The notes below the pieces were generated by a model. It did no database searches and was not told where the DNA came from. It saw nothing but the letters and a program-made list of their open reading frames with translations. This document shows, in pieces, positions 34,484 to 43,520 of a stretch of 64,000 nucleotides of DNA. The position numbers were made by a program, and so were the translations under genes. How positions within the stretch are numbered: position 1 is the first letter of the stretch; every line of letters starts with the position of its first letter. The stretch lies in the NCBI GenBank assembly GCA_900316855.1, contig ONEK01000007.1, forward strand, positions 62,001 to 126,000, in the 5' to 3' direction. The DNA comes from an uncultured Lachnospiraceae bacterium. GTDB lineage: Bacteria > Bacillota > Clostridia > Lachnospirales > Lachnospiraceae.

Positions 34484-35407
34484 TTACGCCTCCTCCGGCT
34501 TCTTCACCGGTGCGTCGTCCTCCCACTTCGTGGGAAGAAGTCTTCCCTTCGCAATAAATACCCTCACGATGACGTCGATCAGGATGGAGACGGCTGCCAT
34601 CAGGATACCGAGCACCATGGAGACGGGGATCGCGGTCCCCGGCAGATACAGCTGATCCGTGCGGATGTACTCGATCCAGCTGCGGCCGATGCCGTAGCCC
34701 GCGAAGTACCAGAGCGTGATCTCCCCGTTAAACTTCTTATGCTTCAGCCACAGCAGCATGAGAACCAGCACGCCGACGTTCCACAGGCTCTCATACAGAA
34801 ACGTGGGATGAACCTGGATATAATTGGTGCCGGCTGCGATATGCGACGCAAGGTCCGCCGTGATATCGCGCTCCCGCACCATGGTCAGCGGAAGGCGCAT
34901 GGCGAGCAGCCCGTCCGTGTATTCGCCGAACACCTCACGATTGAAGAAGTTCGCCCAGCGGCCGATGATCTGCCCCAGGACAAGGCCGTAGGCCGCGGTG
35001 TCGAGAACACGGAACAGGTTCAGCTTATGGATTCTGCAGTAAACGACTGCTGTCAGGACGCCGCCGATGACGCCCCCATAGATGGCAAGGCCGCCGCCCC
35101 GCAGATTGAATACCTGGAAGAGGTTATCCTTGTAGGCGTCCCAGAAGAAGATCACATAGTAAATCCGTGCGCCGATCACCGAGAAGATGATCAGCCACAA
35201 CGCGATATCCCAGTACAGGTTCGGATCCTGCTTTGTTTTCTTCGCGATGTTCGCCGCCATCAGCATGCCGCACAGCATCGCAATCGCGATGATGATGCCG
35301 TACATGGCGATGGAGAAATTCCCGATCATAAAGCTCTTCGGGACGTCCGTAAGATAGATATGAAGATGAGGGAAGGCGATGTCCATATCGCCCATCAGAT
35401 CCTGCAT
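34484..35407 (-). CDS. lgt: prolipoprotein diacylglyceryl transferase Lgt
   Basis: A 307-aa polytopic enzyme with about seven TM helices that transfers diacylglyceryl from phosphatidylglycerol to the lipobox Cys of prolipoproteins. The Lgt signature is GRWANFFNREVFG (about 150-162), with Trp where most enzymes have Gly; the essential Arg, Asn and Glu are kept. RGGGLAIYGGVIGG and HPTFLYESLWN are also conserved. The C-terminus is charged and cytoplasmic. An in-frame ATG lies seven codons further in; the first is used here. It lies downstream of ychF across a 352-bp gap of repeats. Confidence 0.94.
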   Translation of the reverse strand: MQDLMGDMDIAFPHLHIYLTDVPKSFMIGNFSIAMYGIIIAIAMLCGMLMAANIAKKTKQDPNLYWDIALWLIIFSVIGARIYYVIFFWDAYKDNLFQVFNLRGGGLAIYGGVIGGVLTAVVYCRIHKLNLFRVLDTAAYGLVLGQIIGRWANFFNREVFGEYTDGLLAMRLPLTMVRERDITADLASHIAAGTNYIQVHPTFLYESLWNVGVLVLMLLWLKHKKFNGEITLWYFAGYGIGRSWIEYIRTDQLYLPGTAIPVSMVLGILMAAVSILIDVIVRVFIAKGRLLPTKWEDDAPVKKPEEA

Positions 35408-35440
35408 GGGTTATCCTCATGAAAAAGCTGTATTGTAATC

Positions 35441-35742
35441 CCGCCAGCATCGCTTCGCCGCTTCGCGGCTTTCGCGATGCTGGCGGGATCACCGCGTTAT
35501 GCTCATGTGTAATCCCCTCCGCATCGCTTCGCCGCTTCGCGGCTTGCTTCGCGGCTTTCGCGATGCTGGCGGGATCACCGCGTTATGCTCATGTGTAATC
35601 CCCTCCGCATCGCTTCGCCGCTTCGCGGCTTTCGCGATGCTGCAAAACATTCGGAAATCGCGGCCTCCGGCCGCTTTTTTCCTCATGTTTTGGCGGGTCG
35701 CAAAGTCACAGTCCGCATTGTGCAAGCACATGCGTCCTGTGT
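35441..35742 (-). repeat. family B composite hairpin element with tandem array (lgt-ychF gap)
   Basis: Three tandem nested hairpins lie at 35441-35488, 35522-35567 and 35608-35641. All share outer GCATCGC/GCGATGC and inner GCCGC/GCGGC with a GAA triloop on the minus strand. The first extends to a 14-bp outer stem and the second has a 12-bp internal duplication. A hairpin with arms AAAACAT/ATGTTTT, TC/TC internal loop, GGAAA/TTTCC and GCGGCC/GGCCGC lies at 35645-35692. The last hairpin (35708-35742) has CACAG/CTGTG, again a TC/TC internal loop, CGCAT/ATGCG and loop TGCAAGCA (35722-35729). It fills the gap between ychF and lgt. Confidence 0.85.
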
Positions 35743-35759
35743 ACCTTGCTCCCCTGGGA

Positions 35760-36857
35760 TTACACGTTGAACCTGAATAAACATACGTCGCCGTCCTGGA
35801 CGACGTAGTCTTTACCCTGCATGCCGACGAGTCCCTTCTCCCTGGCAGCGGCAAGCGAGCCGCAGTCGAGGAGGGTCTTCCAGTTGACGACCTCCGCCTT
35901 GATGAAGCCGCGTTCCATATCGGTATGGACCTTGCCGGCAGCCTGGGGCGCCTTCGTGCCGATTTTGATGGTCCAGGCACGGGTCTCATCCTCTCCCGCC
36001 GTCAGGAAGCTCATAAGTCCCAGCGTGTGGTAGGAGGCCTGGATGAGCTTGTCCAGTCCGGACACCTCAATACCCAGGTCATCGAGGAACGCCTTCCTCT
36101 CGTCATCGTCGAGCTCGGCGATTTCCGCCTCCATCTCGGCACAGAGAACGAACGCCTCACTCCCGTTTTCCTTCGCAAATTTCTTCACAGCCTGCACGCC
36201 GGCGTTGCCCGCGCCGTCATCCGGTATATCGTCCTCCGAAACGTTGCAGGCATAGATGACGGGCTTCCACGTCAGCAGCTGGTAGCCGTTCATCAGCTTC
36301 TTCTCATCCTCGTCGTCGATTTCGAGCGCGGACGCGGGCTTATTGGCTTCGAGCGTCGCCTTGATCCTGTTGAGCAGGTCAAGCTCCTTCGCCGCGTCCT
36401 TATCCATCCTTGCGGTTTTGGCAACCTTGGAAATCCTGCGTTCCAGCACCTCGAGGTCCGCGAAGATCAGCTCCAGGTTGATGGTGTCAATATCCCGCAT
36501 GGGATCGATGGACCCGTCGACGTGGGTAATATTGTCATCCTCGAAGCAGCGGACCACGTGAACGATGGCGTCACACTCCCGGATATTGGCAAGGAACTGG
36601 TTTCCGAGTCCTTCTCCCTTGGAAGCCCCCTTTACGAGACCCGCAATGTCCACGAATTCAATGACGGCCGGGGTGACCTTCTTCGAGTGATACATCTCCC
36701 CCAGCTTCCGGATCCGCTCATCCGGCACAGCTACCACACCCACATTGGGATCAATTGTGCAGAACGGATAGTTCGCGACATCCGCTCCTGCCTTGGTCAG
36801 GGAATTAAACAGTGTACTCTTGCCGACATTCGGCAGACCTACAATACCTAGCTTCAT
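35760..36857 (-). CDS. ychF: redox-regulated ATPase/GTPase YchF
   Basis: A 365-aa Obg-family P-loop protein. The P-loop [12 protein letters not shown] is at residues 6-17, followed by switch motifs [26 protein letters not shown] stands where classical G proteins have NKxD, in line with the ATP preference of YchF. A helical domain and a C-terminal TGS domain ([17 protein letters not shown]) complete it. It associates with ribosomes and stress responses. AAGGAG lies before the ATG. Length matches the family. Confidence 0.95.
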   Translation of the reverse strand: MKLGIVGLPNVGKSTLFNSLTKAGADVANYPFCTIDPNVGVVAVPDERIRKLGEMYHSKKVTPAVIEFVDIAGLVKGASKGEGLGNQFLANIRECDAIVHVVRCFEDDNITHVDGSIDPMRDIDTINLELIFADLEVLERRISKVAKTARMDKDAAKELDLLNRIKATLEANKPASALEIDDEDEKKLMNGYQLLTWKPVIYACNVSEDDIPDDGAGNAGVQAVKKFAKENGSEAFVLCAEMEAEIAELDDDERKAFLDDLGIEVSGLDKLIQASYHTLGLMSFLTAGEDETRAWTIKIGTKAPQAAGKVHTDMERGFIKAEVVNWKTLLDCGSLAAAREKGLVGMQGKDYVVQDGDVCLFRFNV

Positions 36858-36923
36858 AGCAGCTATCTCCTTACAAAAACGACGTCATACGAGTTGACAG
36901 TATATTACTTTTCCTCTTTTTTC

Positions 36924-37847
36924 TCAACGCGGATCCCGTTTCCCGTAGTCAGGCCTGACTGCCTTCTGCTGGGCGAAGATTTCCGTGTAGTTCTGATAGC
37001 GGATTCGGGAGATCCGGCCCTCCTGCACTGCCTGCCGGACGGCGCAGCCGGGCTCCGTGAGATGGTTGCAGCCGTGGAAGCGGCATTCCGGTGCATAGGG
37101 CTCGAATTCGGGATAGAAATTGCGGATCTGCTCCGCCTTCAGGTCAAAGAGCGAGAGCGAGGTGAAGCCGGGAGTGTCCACGAGGAAGGTATCATTACCG
37201 GCAAAGAAAAGCTCGACATGGCGGGTGGTATTTTTGCCCCGCCCGATCTTTTTCGAGAGCTCGCCTGTTTCAAGGCGGGCATCCGGGCACAGACGGTTGA
37301 TGAGGCTGGATTTTCCCGCTCCGGAGGGGCCGGTGACGACCGTCGTTTTTCCCTCCAGAATCCTGCCAACGCTCCGGATTCCAATCTCGTCAAGCGCCGA
37401 GAGGAACAGCACCTTGCAGCCGCAGGCTTCATACGTTTCCCGAAGCTCCCGGATTTCGTCCGGGCGTGCGAGATCCTGCTTGTTGAAGCACAGGATGGCA
37501 GGGAGATCCTTTCTCCCCATGGTAATGAGAAACCGGTCCACCATGTTGTAGCTGGGGACCGGATATGTGATGGCAAACAGCAGCAGAGCCTGATCCACGT
37601 TCGCCACATTGGGGCGGATGAGATCGTTTTTCCTCGGAAGGAGCTTCACAACATTTCCCTCCGGCGGCACGGATACCGGATCCGTGATTTCGATTTCCAC
37701 GTCATCCCCGACGAGGGGCTTCTGCTTCAGGGCGCGGAACACGCCCTTGGCACGGCAGCGGTATGTGACGCTGCCGGCAGCGGGATCACTGGTATGAACC
37801 TCATAGAAGCCGGCAATGCTTTTGATGATTTTCCCGCGGACTGCCAT
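36924..37847 (-). CDS. rsgA: ribosome small subunit-dependent GTPase RsgA
   Basis: A 307-aa circularly permuted GTPase. An N-terminal OB fold leads to the G domain with motifs in permuted order: CFNKQDLA (G4), VTGPSGAGKSSLIN (G1) and VDTPGFTSL (G3). A C-terminal zinc-binding segment contains CRFHGCNHLTEPGCAV. It acts in late 30S maturation. The start codon overlaps the prkC stop by one base. prpC-prkC-rsgA is the conserved Firmicutes order. Confidence 0.95.
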   Translation of the reverse strand: MAVRGKIIKSIAGFYEVHTSDPAAGSVTYRCRAKGVFRALKQKPLVGDDVEIEITDPVSVPPEGNVVKLLPRKNDLIRPNVANVDQALLLFAITYPVPSYNMVDRFLITMGRKDLPAILCFNKQDLARPDEIRELRETYEACGCKVLFLSALDEIGIRSVGRILEGKTTVVTGPSGAGKSSLINRLCPDARLETGELSKKIGRGKNTTRHVELFFAGNDTFLVDTPGFTSLSLFDLKAEQIRNFYPEFEPYAPECRFHGCNHLTEPGCAVRQAVQEGRISRIRYQNYTEIFAQQKAVRPDYGKRDPR

Positions 37848-40003
37848 TACTGCTCCGGCGTGAACTGAATCACGCGCTGGATGGTCTTCGAGCCGCCGTT
37901 CGCGTCACCTGCCGCGGAGACATAGCTCATGGACAGCGTGCCGGACGCGCTCGAGAGCCCGACATAGCTCACGGGGCCGTACGGGAACTCCGTCGTGGTC
38001 GTATCGAGGAGCTTCGTTCCGTCATCCGCGAACAGCACGATATAGACCTGCGTTCCCGGCACATAGTCCGGGGCCTCCTCCGCGGTCGGGGCAGGGATGC
38101 TGCCGCTGTAGCTGTACGTCGCCTTCGCGGTGCCCGTGCCGATCACAACGCTGACGGCTGTGCCGGGATCAACCATGGTATCCTTCACGATATCCTGGGA
38201 CAGGACCTTGTCAACGAGCGTGTCGTCATCCGTATCCTGTGTCGTGGTATTGCCGATGGCAAGGCCGGCGCTCTCAAGTGCCTGCCGTGCTTCATCCGCG
38301 GACATGCCGTAGAGGGACGGCACCGCGATCTTCCCCTCCGTATCCGGGCCGCTGCTCACGGTGATCGTCACCGTCGACCCGGACGGAATGGAAACGCCTG
38401 CCGCCGGATCCTGCGACAGTACACTGTCCTTTTCAACTGTGTCCGAAAATTCTTCCTGCACGTCGACGCGCAGGCCCTTCTTCTCCAGGGTCGCTTTAGC
38501 CTCCGGGCGCGTCAGTCCCGTGACATACGGCACTTCAATACCGTTCTGACCCGCGCTTACGGTCAGGACGACGCTGGTGCCTGCCGCCACGCTCTGTCCT
38601 GCTTCCACGCTGGACGAGATCACGAGGCCGGAATCATACTGATCCGACTCCGCCCATGTCGTCTCCACGACGAGGCCCAGCTGCTGCAGCTGCTGTCTGG
38701 CTTCCTCCGCGTCCTTCCCGGCGACGTCGGGCATGGATACGGTCTCTCCTGACTGTACGGCACTCACCGCCTCCGCTGAGGCATCGCCTCCCGGCGTAAT
38801 GACGCCCAGCTTCACGGCGGCGATCACGATAATGATGACGCCGATCAGGATTGCCGCGATGACGGAAAAAACTGTGATTCTGCGGTCCCTTCCGCGGCTG
38901 TATGTCCTGCCGTCATCGAAATCGTCGGTATAGTCATCCTCGTCATAGCGTTTGCGGACGCGCCTGTCCGGTCTGCGGGATGATTCACCCGCGCGTACCG
39001 GTGCCGGCTCCTCGTAAGGGGCATAATCCTCCTCATAGCCGGACTCCTCCCCTTCGGGAACCTCCTCGTAATCCTCCGGGGCGTAATTCAGGTCTCTCCT
39101 GCGGATGGCCTGGGTTTCCCTGCCGGATGCCATGCGCGTAGCACCCTCCTCATCCGGTGTAATGACCTTCACAAAATCATCCTCGGGATGAATGAGCGAC
39201 TGCTTTAAGTCCGCAATCAGCTCCTCCATGCTCTGGTAGCGCCGGTCCGGACTCTTCTCGCAGCATTTCAGGACGATCTGCTCCACGGAATGCGGCACGT
39301 CGGGCACCAGATCCCTGGGTGAGGGCATGGGTGTCTGAATATGCTTGATGGCGATGGCGACCGTCGTTTCCCCGTTGAAGGGGACGCGGCCGGTCAGCAT
39401 TTCATAGATGGTGATTCCGAGGGAATAGATATCCGAGCGTTCGTCGGAGTATCCGCCCCTGGCCTGCTCCGGCGAGGTATAGTGCACGGAGCCCATGACG
39501 TTGGACGTGATGGTGTTGGACGTCGCCGCCTTCGCGATGCCGAAGTCCGCGATCTTCACCTTGCCGTCCCGGCTGATCATGATGTTCTGCGGCTTGATGT
39601 CCCGGTGGATGATGTGGTTATGGTGTGCGGACTGCAGGCCCTGGGAGACCTGTATGGCGATGCTGATGGCTTCCTTCGTGGACAGGCGCTGCTTCTTCTC
39701 GATGTATTTCTTCAGGGTGATGCCGTCAACAAGCTCCATGACGATATAATTCATCCCCTTCTCCTCGCCTACGTCATAGACGTTGACGATGTTGGGGTGC
39801 ATCAGCCCTGCTGCCGCCTGCGCCTCCGCCCGGAATTTCGACACGAAGTTCGCATTGTCCGAAAACTCCTGCTTCAGGATCTTGACAGCAACGAATCTGT
39901 TCAGTTTATGGTCTTTTGCCTTATAAACAACGGACATGCCGCCCGTGCCGATCTTCTCCAGCACTTCATAGCGGTCCGCAATCAGCATTCCGATCTTAAC
40001 CAA
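37847..40003 (-). CDS. prkC: PASTA-domain serine/threonine protein kinase PrkC
   Basis: A 718-aa Hanks-type kinase. The kinase domain (about 8-270) has Lys in VAVKIL, catalytic HRDIKPQNIM and DFGIAKA. A charged, disordered juxtamembrane segment (about 285-375) leads to one TM helix at about 383-405 (TVFSVIAAILIGVIIIVIAA). Three extracellular PASTA domains follow at about 425-490, 492-560 and 565-635, then an extra C-terminal beta-rich segment. It senses muropeptides or lipid II and controls growth and spore germination. It overlaps prpC, the cognate phosphatase gene, by 8 bp. Confidence 0.96.
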   Translation of the reverse strand: MVKIGMLIADRYEVLEKIGTGGMSVVYKAKDHKLNRFVAVKILKQEFSDNANFVSKFRAEAQAAAGLMHPNIVNVYDVGEEKGMNYIVMELVDGITLKKYIEKKQRLSTKEAISIAIQVSQGLQSAHHNHIIHRDIKPQNIMISRDGKVKIADFGIAKAATSNTITSNVMGSVHYTSPEQARGGYSDERSDIYSLGITIYEMLTGRVPFNGETTVAIAIKHIQTPMPSPRDLVPDVPHSVEQIVLKCCEKSPDRRYQSMEELIADLKQSLIHPEDDFVKVITPDEEGATRMASGRETQAIRRRDLNYAPEDYEEVPEGEESGYEEDYAPYEEPAPVRAGESSRRPDRRVRKRYDEDDYTDDFDDGRTYSRGRDRRITVFSVIAAILIGVIIIVIAAVKLGVITPGGDASAEAVSAVQSGETVSMPDVAGKDAEEARQQLQQLGLVVETTWAESDQYDSGLVISSSVEAGQSVAAGTSVVLTVSAGQNGIEVPYVTGLTRPEAKATLEKKGLRVDVQEEFSDTVEKDSVLSQDPAAGVSIPSGSTVTITVSSGPDTEGKIAVPSLYGMSADEARQALESAGLAIGNTTTQDTDDDTLVDKVLSQDIVKDTMVDPGTAVSVVIGTGTAKATYSYSGSIPAPTAEEAPDYVPGTQVYIVLFADDGTKLLDTTTTEFPYGPVSYVGLSSASGTLSMSYVSAAGDANGGSKTIQRVIQFTPEQ

Positions 40004-40757
40004 AATTGTTCTCCTGTGGGAAGGGTTCTATCAGGGTTACGGAGACGTTGTCCCTGCCGCCGCAGTCATTGGCTTCCTGCACCAGGTGACGGGCACGGTC
40101 CCCGAGCCCGGTTTTCTCACTGACGATTTCCAGAATTTTCCCGTCTTCCACCATATTGGTGAGGCCGTCCGTGCATAGGAGCACGACATCCCCCTCCTGC
40201 AGTGTTACGGTAAAAAAGTCGACGTCCAGATCCTTCTCTGCGCCGACTGCTCGTGTAATGACATTCTTCTCGGGGTGGTTTCTCGCCTTTTCCGCCGTGA
40301 GCGAGCCGGCAAGGACCATTTCCTCGACCAGGGAATGATCCACCGTCACCTGACGGATCGAACGGCCATCGTTTCCGGTGTGGACCAGGTACAGACGCGA
40401 ATCACCGACATTGGCGGCAATCAGCTGATGGTCCGCGATTACTGCCGCGACCATGGTCGTCCCGCAGCCCTCGTATTCCTTCTTCAGCACGGATTCCCGG
40501 TGCAGACTCCGGTTGACATGATGCAGCCCGATCTCCAGAACATCCCTGGGTCTGGATTCCCGGGAATCCTGCACCTCCCGGACTAGCTGCGTCACAGCGT
40601 AGCGCGAAGCGTAGTCTCCTGCCTTCTGACCGCCCATGCCGTCCGCGACAAGGTAAAGATCCGGCAGTCGGCCGACCGGTGAGTCAGAGGAGAAGATATA
40701 GTCCTGGTTCATTTTCCGCATTTTCCCGATATCGGTTATGGAAAACGATCTGATCAT
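39996..40757 (-). CDS. prpC: PP2C-family protein phosphatase PrpC/Stp
   Basis: About 253 aa from the ATG at 40757 (MIRSFSITDIGKMRKMNQD); an ATG at 40769 has its AGAGGG only 1 nt away and is less likely. PP2C metal-site motifs are present: NQDYIF (Asp), LVADGMGGQKAG, IAANVGDSRLYLV, LLCTDGLTNMV and GGRDNVSV. It reverses PrkC phosphorylation and is encoded just before it with overlapping reading frames. Confidence 0.94.
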   Translation of the reverse strand: MIRSFSITDIGKMRKMNQDYIFSSDSPVGRLPDLYLVADGMGGQKAGDYASRYAVTQLVREVQDSRESRPRDVLEIGLHHVNRSLHRESVLKKEYEGCGTTMVAAVIADHQLIAANVGDSRLYLVHTGNDGRSIRQVTVDHSLVEEMVLAGSLTAEKARNHPEKNVITRAVGAEKDLDVDFFTVTLQEGDVVLLCTDGLTNMVEDGKILEIVSEKTGLGDRARHLVQEANDCGGRDNVSVTLIEPFPQENNFG

Positions 40758-40799
40758 GAAACCGTCCATTCCCTCTGAATTGAAAAAAGCGTCTCAGGA

Positions 40800-41840
40800 T
40801 TACCCCGGAACGCCCAGATGTCTGTGACGCAGCTGCCCGCAGGCACCGTCAATATCTCTGCCCAATACTCTCCTAATACTAACATTTATTCCATGTTTTT
40901 CAAGCTTATTTTGGAACGCGTAAACCGCGTCCATGGCAGGCTGCACGTAGCCCCGCTCCTTCACGGGGTTCACGGGAATGAGGTTGATATGGGCGCCGGC
41001 GTCCCCCGCAAGATGAGCCAGCTGCTCCGCGTCCTGTGCCGAATCATTCACGCCGGCGATGAGCGAGTACTCGAACGTGATCCGGCGGCCCGTCGTTTCG
41101 AAATAATACCGGCAGGCATCCATGAGCTCCGCAATCGTATAGCGCTGTGCAACGGGCATGATCTCCCGCCGCTTTTCGTCCGTCGCCGCGTGGAGCGACA
41201 GGGCAAGCGTGATGGAGAGCTTTTCACGCGCAAGGTCACGGATGCGGGGCACAATGCCGCATGTGCTCACCGTAATATTGCGCTGGGACAGGTTCATCCC
41301 GTTCTCATCCGTCAGAAGGCGCAGGAATTTCACGAGGTTTTCATAATTGTCCAGCGGCTCCCCGGTCCCCATAACGACAACGTGTGAAATCTTCTCTCCC
41401 GTAATCCGGCGGATGGAGTAGACCTGTTCGAGCATCTCCGAGGGGAGGAGGCTGCGCTGCAGGCCGTCCAGCGTCGAGGCGCAGAACCGGCAGCCCATAC
41501 GGCAGCCGACCTGGGAGGAGATACAGACGGAATTGCCGAACCGGTACTTCATGAAAACCGATTCGACAAGGGCATCGTCCGGCATGGCGAACAGGAATTT
41601 CTGTGTCCCGTCGAGCCTGCTGATCTGCCTGTCGATCATCCGGAGCGTGGCATAGCTGCAGTGCCGCTTCAGGTCCTCCCGCATCGCCGCCGGCAGGTTC
41701 GTCATTTCATCCGGCGATGCCGCGAGCTTCTGATGCATCCACTGATACAGCTGGTCTGCGCGGAACTTCGGCAGCCCTGCCTGTGTGACAAAAGCGGTAA
41801 GCTCTTCCTTATTGAATGATTTGATATCGATCTGATCCAT
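40800..41840 (-). CDS. rlmN: dual-specificity rRNA/tRNA methyltransferase RlmN
   Basis: A 346-aa radical SAM enzyme from the ATG at 41840 (MDQIDIKSFNKEELTAFVTQ); 31 further upstream codons belong to the repeat-filled gap. The 4Fe-4S motif is CRMGCRFC (Cys-x3-Cys-x2-Cys), with GTGEPLDNYENL, STCGIVPRI and SLHAATDEKR. The C-terminal part has the cysteine (DGACGQLR) needed for the methyl-adenosine intermediate. It makes 2-methyladenosine at 23S A2503 and tRNA A37. No clear ribosome site precedes the start, which faces a structured repeat. Confidence 0.94.
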   Translation of the reverse strand: MDQIDIKSFNKEELTAFVTQAGLPKFRADQLYQWMHQKLAASPDEMTNLPAAMREDLKRHCSYATLRMIDRQISRLDGTQKFLFAMPDDALVESVFMKYRFGNSVCISSQVGCRMGCRFCASTLDGLQRSLLPSEMLEQVYSIRRITGEKISHVVVMGTGEPLDNYENLVKFLRLLTDENGMNLSQRNITVSTCGIVPRIRDLAREKLSITLALSLHAATDEKRREIMPVAQRYTIAELMDACRYYFETTGRRITFEYSLIAGVNDSAQDAEQLAHLAGDAGAHINLIPVNPVKERGYVQPAMDAVYAFQNKLEKHGINVSIRRVLGRDIDGACGQLRHRHLGVPG

Positions 41841-41863
41841 GATTTTTATGATTACAGTGTCAA

Positions 41864-42007
41864 AACTCATGCCCCACGTCAAGCTTGCTTGTAAGTGGGG
41901 CGATGAGTTATTGACACGCCCCACAATGAGCATGAAGTGGTGTGAAACACCACGAAAATGCGAATTGTGGGTAGGATTGTGGGAGCTGCGAAGCAGCGAA
42001 ACAATCC
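41864..42007 (+). repeat. family B composite hairpin element, opposite orientation (rlmN-rsmB gap)
   Basis: First hairpin 41864-41909: arms AACTCAT/ATGAGTT and GCCCCAC/GTGGGGC, loop containing AAGCTTGCTT. Second hairpin 41920-41971: arms CCCACAAT/ATTGTGGG, GA/GA internal loop, GCAT/ATGC, GAA/GAAA internal loop, GTGGTGT/ACACCAC and GAA triloop. Third hairpin 41974-42007: outer GGATTGT/ACAATCC, GGGA/GAA internal loop, GCTGC/GCAGC and GAA triloop. Here the GAA side is on the plus strand, opposite to the other copies. GTGTCAAAA (41858-41866) and TTTTGACA (42017-42024) flank the element as an inverted pair. Confidence 0.8.
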
Positions 42008-42039
42008 GTAATCACTTTTGACATCTTAATCTTTTTATA

Positions 42040-42163
42040 CCTGCACCGGCAGGCATACATCGCGTGAAATCCGCGAAGGCGGTTTCACGCGTATGATCAC
42101 GAACCGTGTGCCGCAGGCACCGGTTCGGGTTTGAAAGAAGCCGCATCGGCGGCGTCTTTCAAA
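42040..42163 (+). repeat. family A composite hairpin element, copy A2 (rlmN-rsmB gap)
   Basis: H1 has CCTGC/GCAGG (42040-42053). H2 (42058-42095) has outer arms CGCGTGAAA/TTTCACGCG, bulged T at 42070, inner CCGC/GCGG, loop GAAG, then TATGATC (42092-42098). H3 (42101-42126) has GAACCG/CGGTTC and GTGCC/GGCAC with a GCA cap. H4 (42130-42163) has TTTGAAAGA/TCTTTCAAA, an A-G mismatch, GCCG/CGGC and loop CATCGG. The right arm of H4 runs over the rsmB stop codon (42159-42161). Confidence 0.85.
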
Positions 42164-43520
42164 CCGGCTTCCGGAATTTCGCGAGGAAAAACCCGTCCGT
42201 GTGGTGCACGCTGGGCAGCAGCTGCAGGCGGTTTCCCTCGATGCCCGGAATGCCCTGCGGCAGTGCCTGTGCAAGCGGCGCCGGGGCAAGGCCGAGCCTC
42301 TTCTCAATGAAATCCGCCATCTTCTCGTTCTCCTCGCGGTCAATGGTGCAGGTGGAATACAGGAGCGTGCCGCCCGGTTTCACATAGCGCACCGCGTTTT
42401 TGAGGATGCGCTTCTGGAGTGCCGTCAGGGAACGGATCTTCTCCGGAGTGACGTTGTATTTGATGTCGCGCTTTTTCGTGATGACGCCGAGTCCGGAGCA
42501 CGGCAGATCACACAGGATGACATCCCCCTTCTCAAAAAGGGAAGGATCGGGCTCCTCCGCGTCACGCTCCGCGATCGTCACATTGGTCAGCTTCATCCGC
42601 GCAGCATTATCGCGGATGCGGTCCGTCTTCGCCCGGGAAAGATCATAGGCGAAAACTTCACCGCGGGGAAGGAGCGATGCCATGTGCAGCGTCTTTCCTC
42701 CCGGTGCGGCACACAGGTCCAGAACGGTTTCGTCTCCTTTAAGCTCCATGGCTTCCACCGCCAGCATGGAGCTCTCATCCTGTACGGACCACGCGCCCTC
42801 TGCGTAGCCGGGGAGTGTCGGAATTCCGGGGACACGGGACAGGTAATGGCAGTAAGGCAGATAATGGCCATCCTTCAGCCTGACACCGGCCTCTTCCATC
42901 CCGCGCAGGATTGCCTCCGCTCTCTGACGGGGCACCCGTGCGTCCATGCGGATCGAGACCGGACGGATCTCCATCAGGGCGGCAAGGAGCGCCTCCGTCT
43001 TCTCCCGGCCGTACGCTTCCTCCCACAGATCAATGATCTCCTGCGGCATGGAATACAGGGTCGAAAGTGACTTCTTTACGACGACAGCCGGCCCCGTTCC
43101 TTCGCCGGCGATTTTTTCTCCCGCAGCCGCCTTTGCGCGGCACACATTCCTAAGCACCGCGTTTACGAAGCCGACGGCCTGCTTCTGGCCGCATTTTTTC
43201 AGCAGGCGGACCGCTTCATCCACCGCGGCAAAATCCGGCACACTGTCCATGTAGTAGATCTGATAGACACTCATCCGCAGGATGCACCGGATGAGCGGCT
43301 TGATCTTCATGGAGGGATCGCGCAGGAACGGCCTGATCTTCGCGTCCAGCTCGATCTCACGCTCAAGCGTTCCCTCCGCGAGGCGTTTAATAAAGGACCG
43401 CTGTGACAGAGGAAGCTCCGCACAGCGATCCTGCGCATTTCGTATCAATACATTGAGATACGTTCCCTTCCTCTCGTGCTCCATGAGAATGTCGAGAACA
43501 ATCTCCCGTTCGTCTCTCAT
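42159..43520 (-). CDS. rsmB: 16S rRNA (cytosine967-C5)-methyltransferase RsmB
   Basis: A 453-aa enzyme. An N-terminal NusB-like RNA-binding domain (about 1-135; KRLAEGTLEREIELDAKI, AVRLLKKCGQKQAVGFVNAV) is followed by a SAM methyltransferase domain. Motifs: VLDLCAAPGGKTLHMA (about 265), CDLPCSGLGVI with the first catalytic Cys, and YSTCTIDREENE with the second Cys used to release m5C. Length is normal. Its stop codon lies inside hairpin H4 of copy A2 and its start within the repeat region at 43519. Confidence 0.95.
   Translation of the reverse strand: MRDEREIVLDILMEHERKGTYLNVLIRNAQDRCAELPLSQRSFIKRLAEGTLEREIELDAKIRPFLRDPSMKIKPLIRCILRMSVYQIYYMDSVPDFAAVDEAVRLLKKCGQKQAVGFVNAVLRNVCRAKAAAGEKIAGEGTGPAVVVKKSLSTLYSMPQEIIDLWEEAYGREKTEALLAALMEIRPVSIRMDARVPRQRAEAILRGMEEAGVRLKDGHYLPYCHYLSRVPGIPTLPGYAEGAWSVQDESSMLAVEAMELKGDETVLDLCAAPGGKTLHMASLLPRGEVFAYDLSRAKTDRIRDNAARMKLTNVTIAERDAEEPDPSLFEKGDVILCDLPCSGLGVITKKRDIKYNVTPEKIRSLTALQKRILKNAVRYVKPGGTLLYSTCTIDREENEKMADFIEKRLGLAPAPLAQALPQGIPGIEGNRLQLLPSVHHTDGFFLAKFRKPV

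Noticed and set aside
35441..35641. CRISPR-like tandem repeat
   Set aside because: The repeats are self-complementary hairpins with identical spacers, not short repeats with unique spacers, and no cas gene is near.
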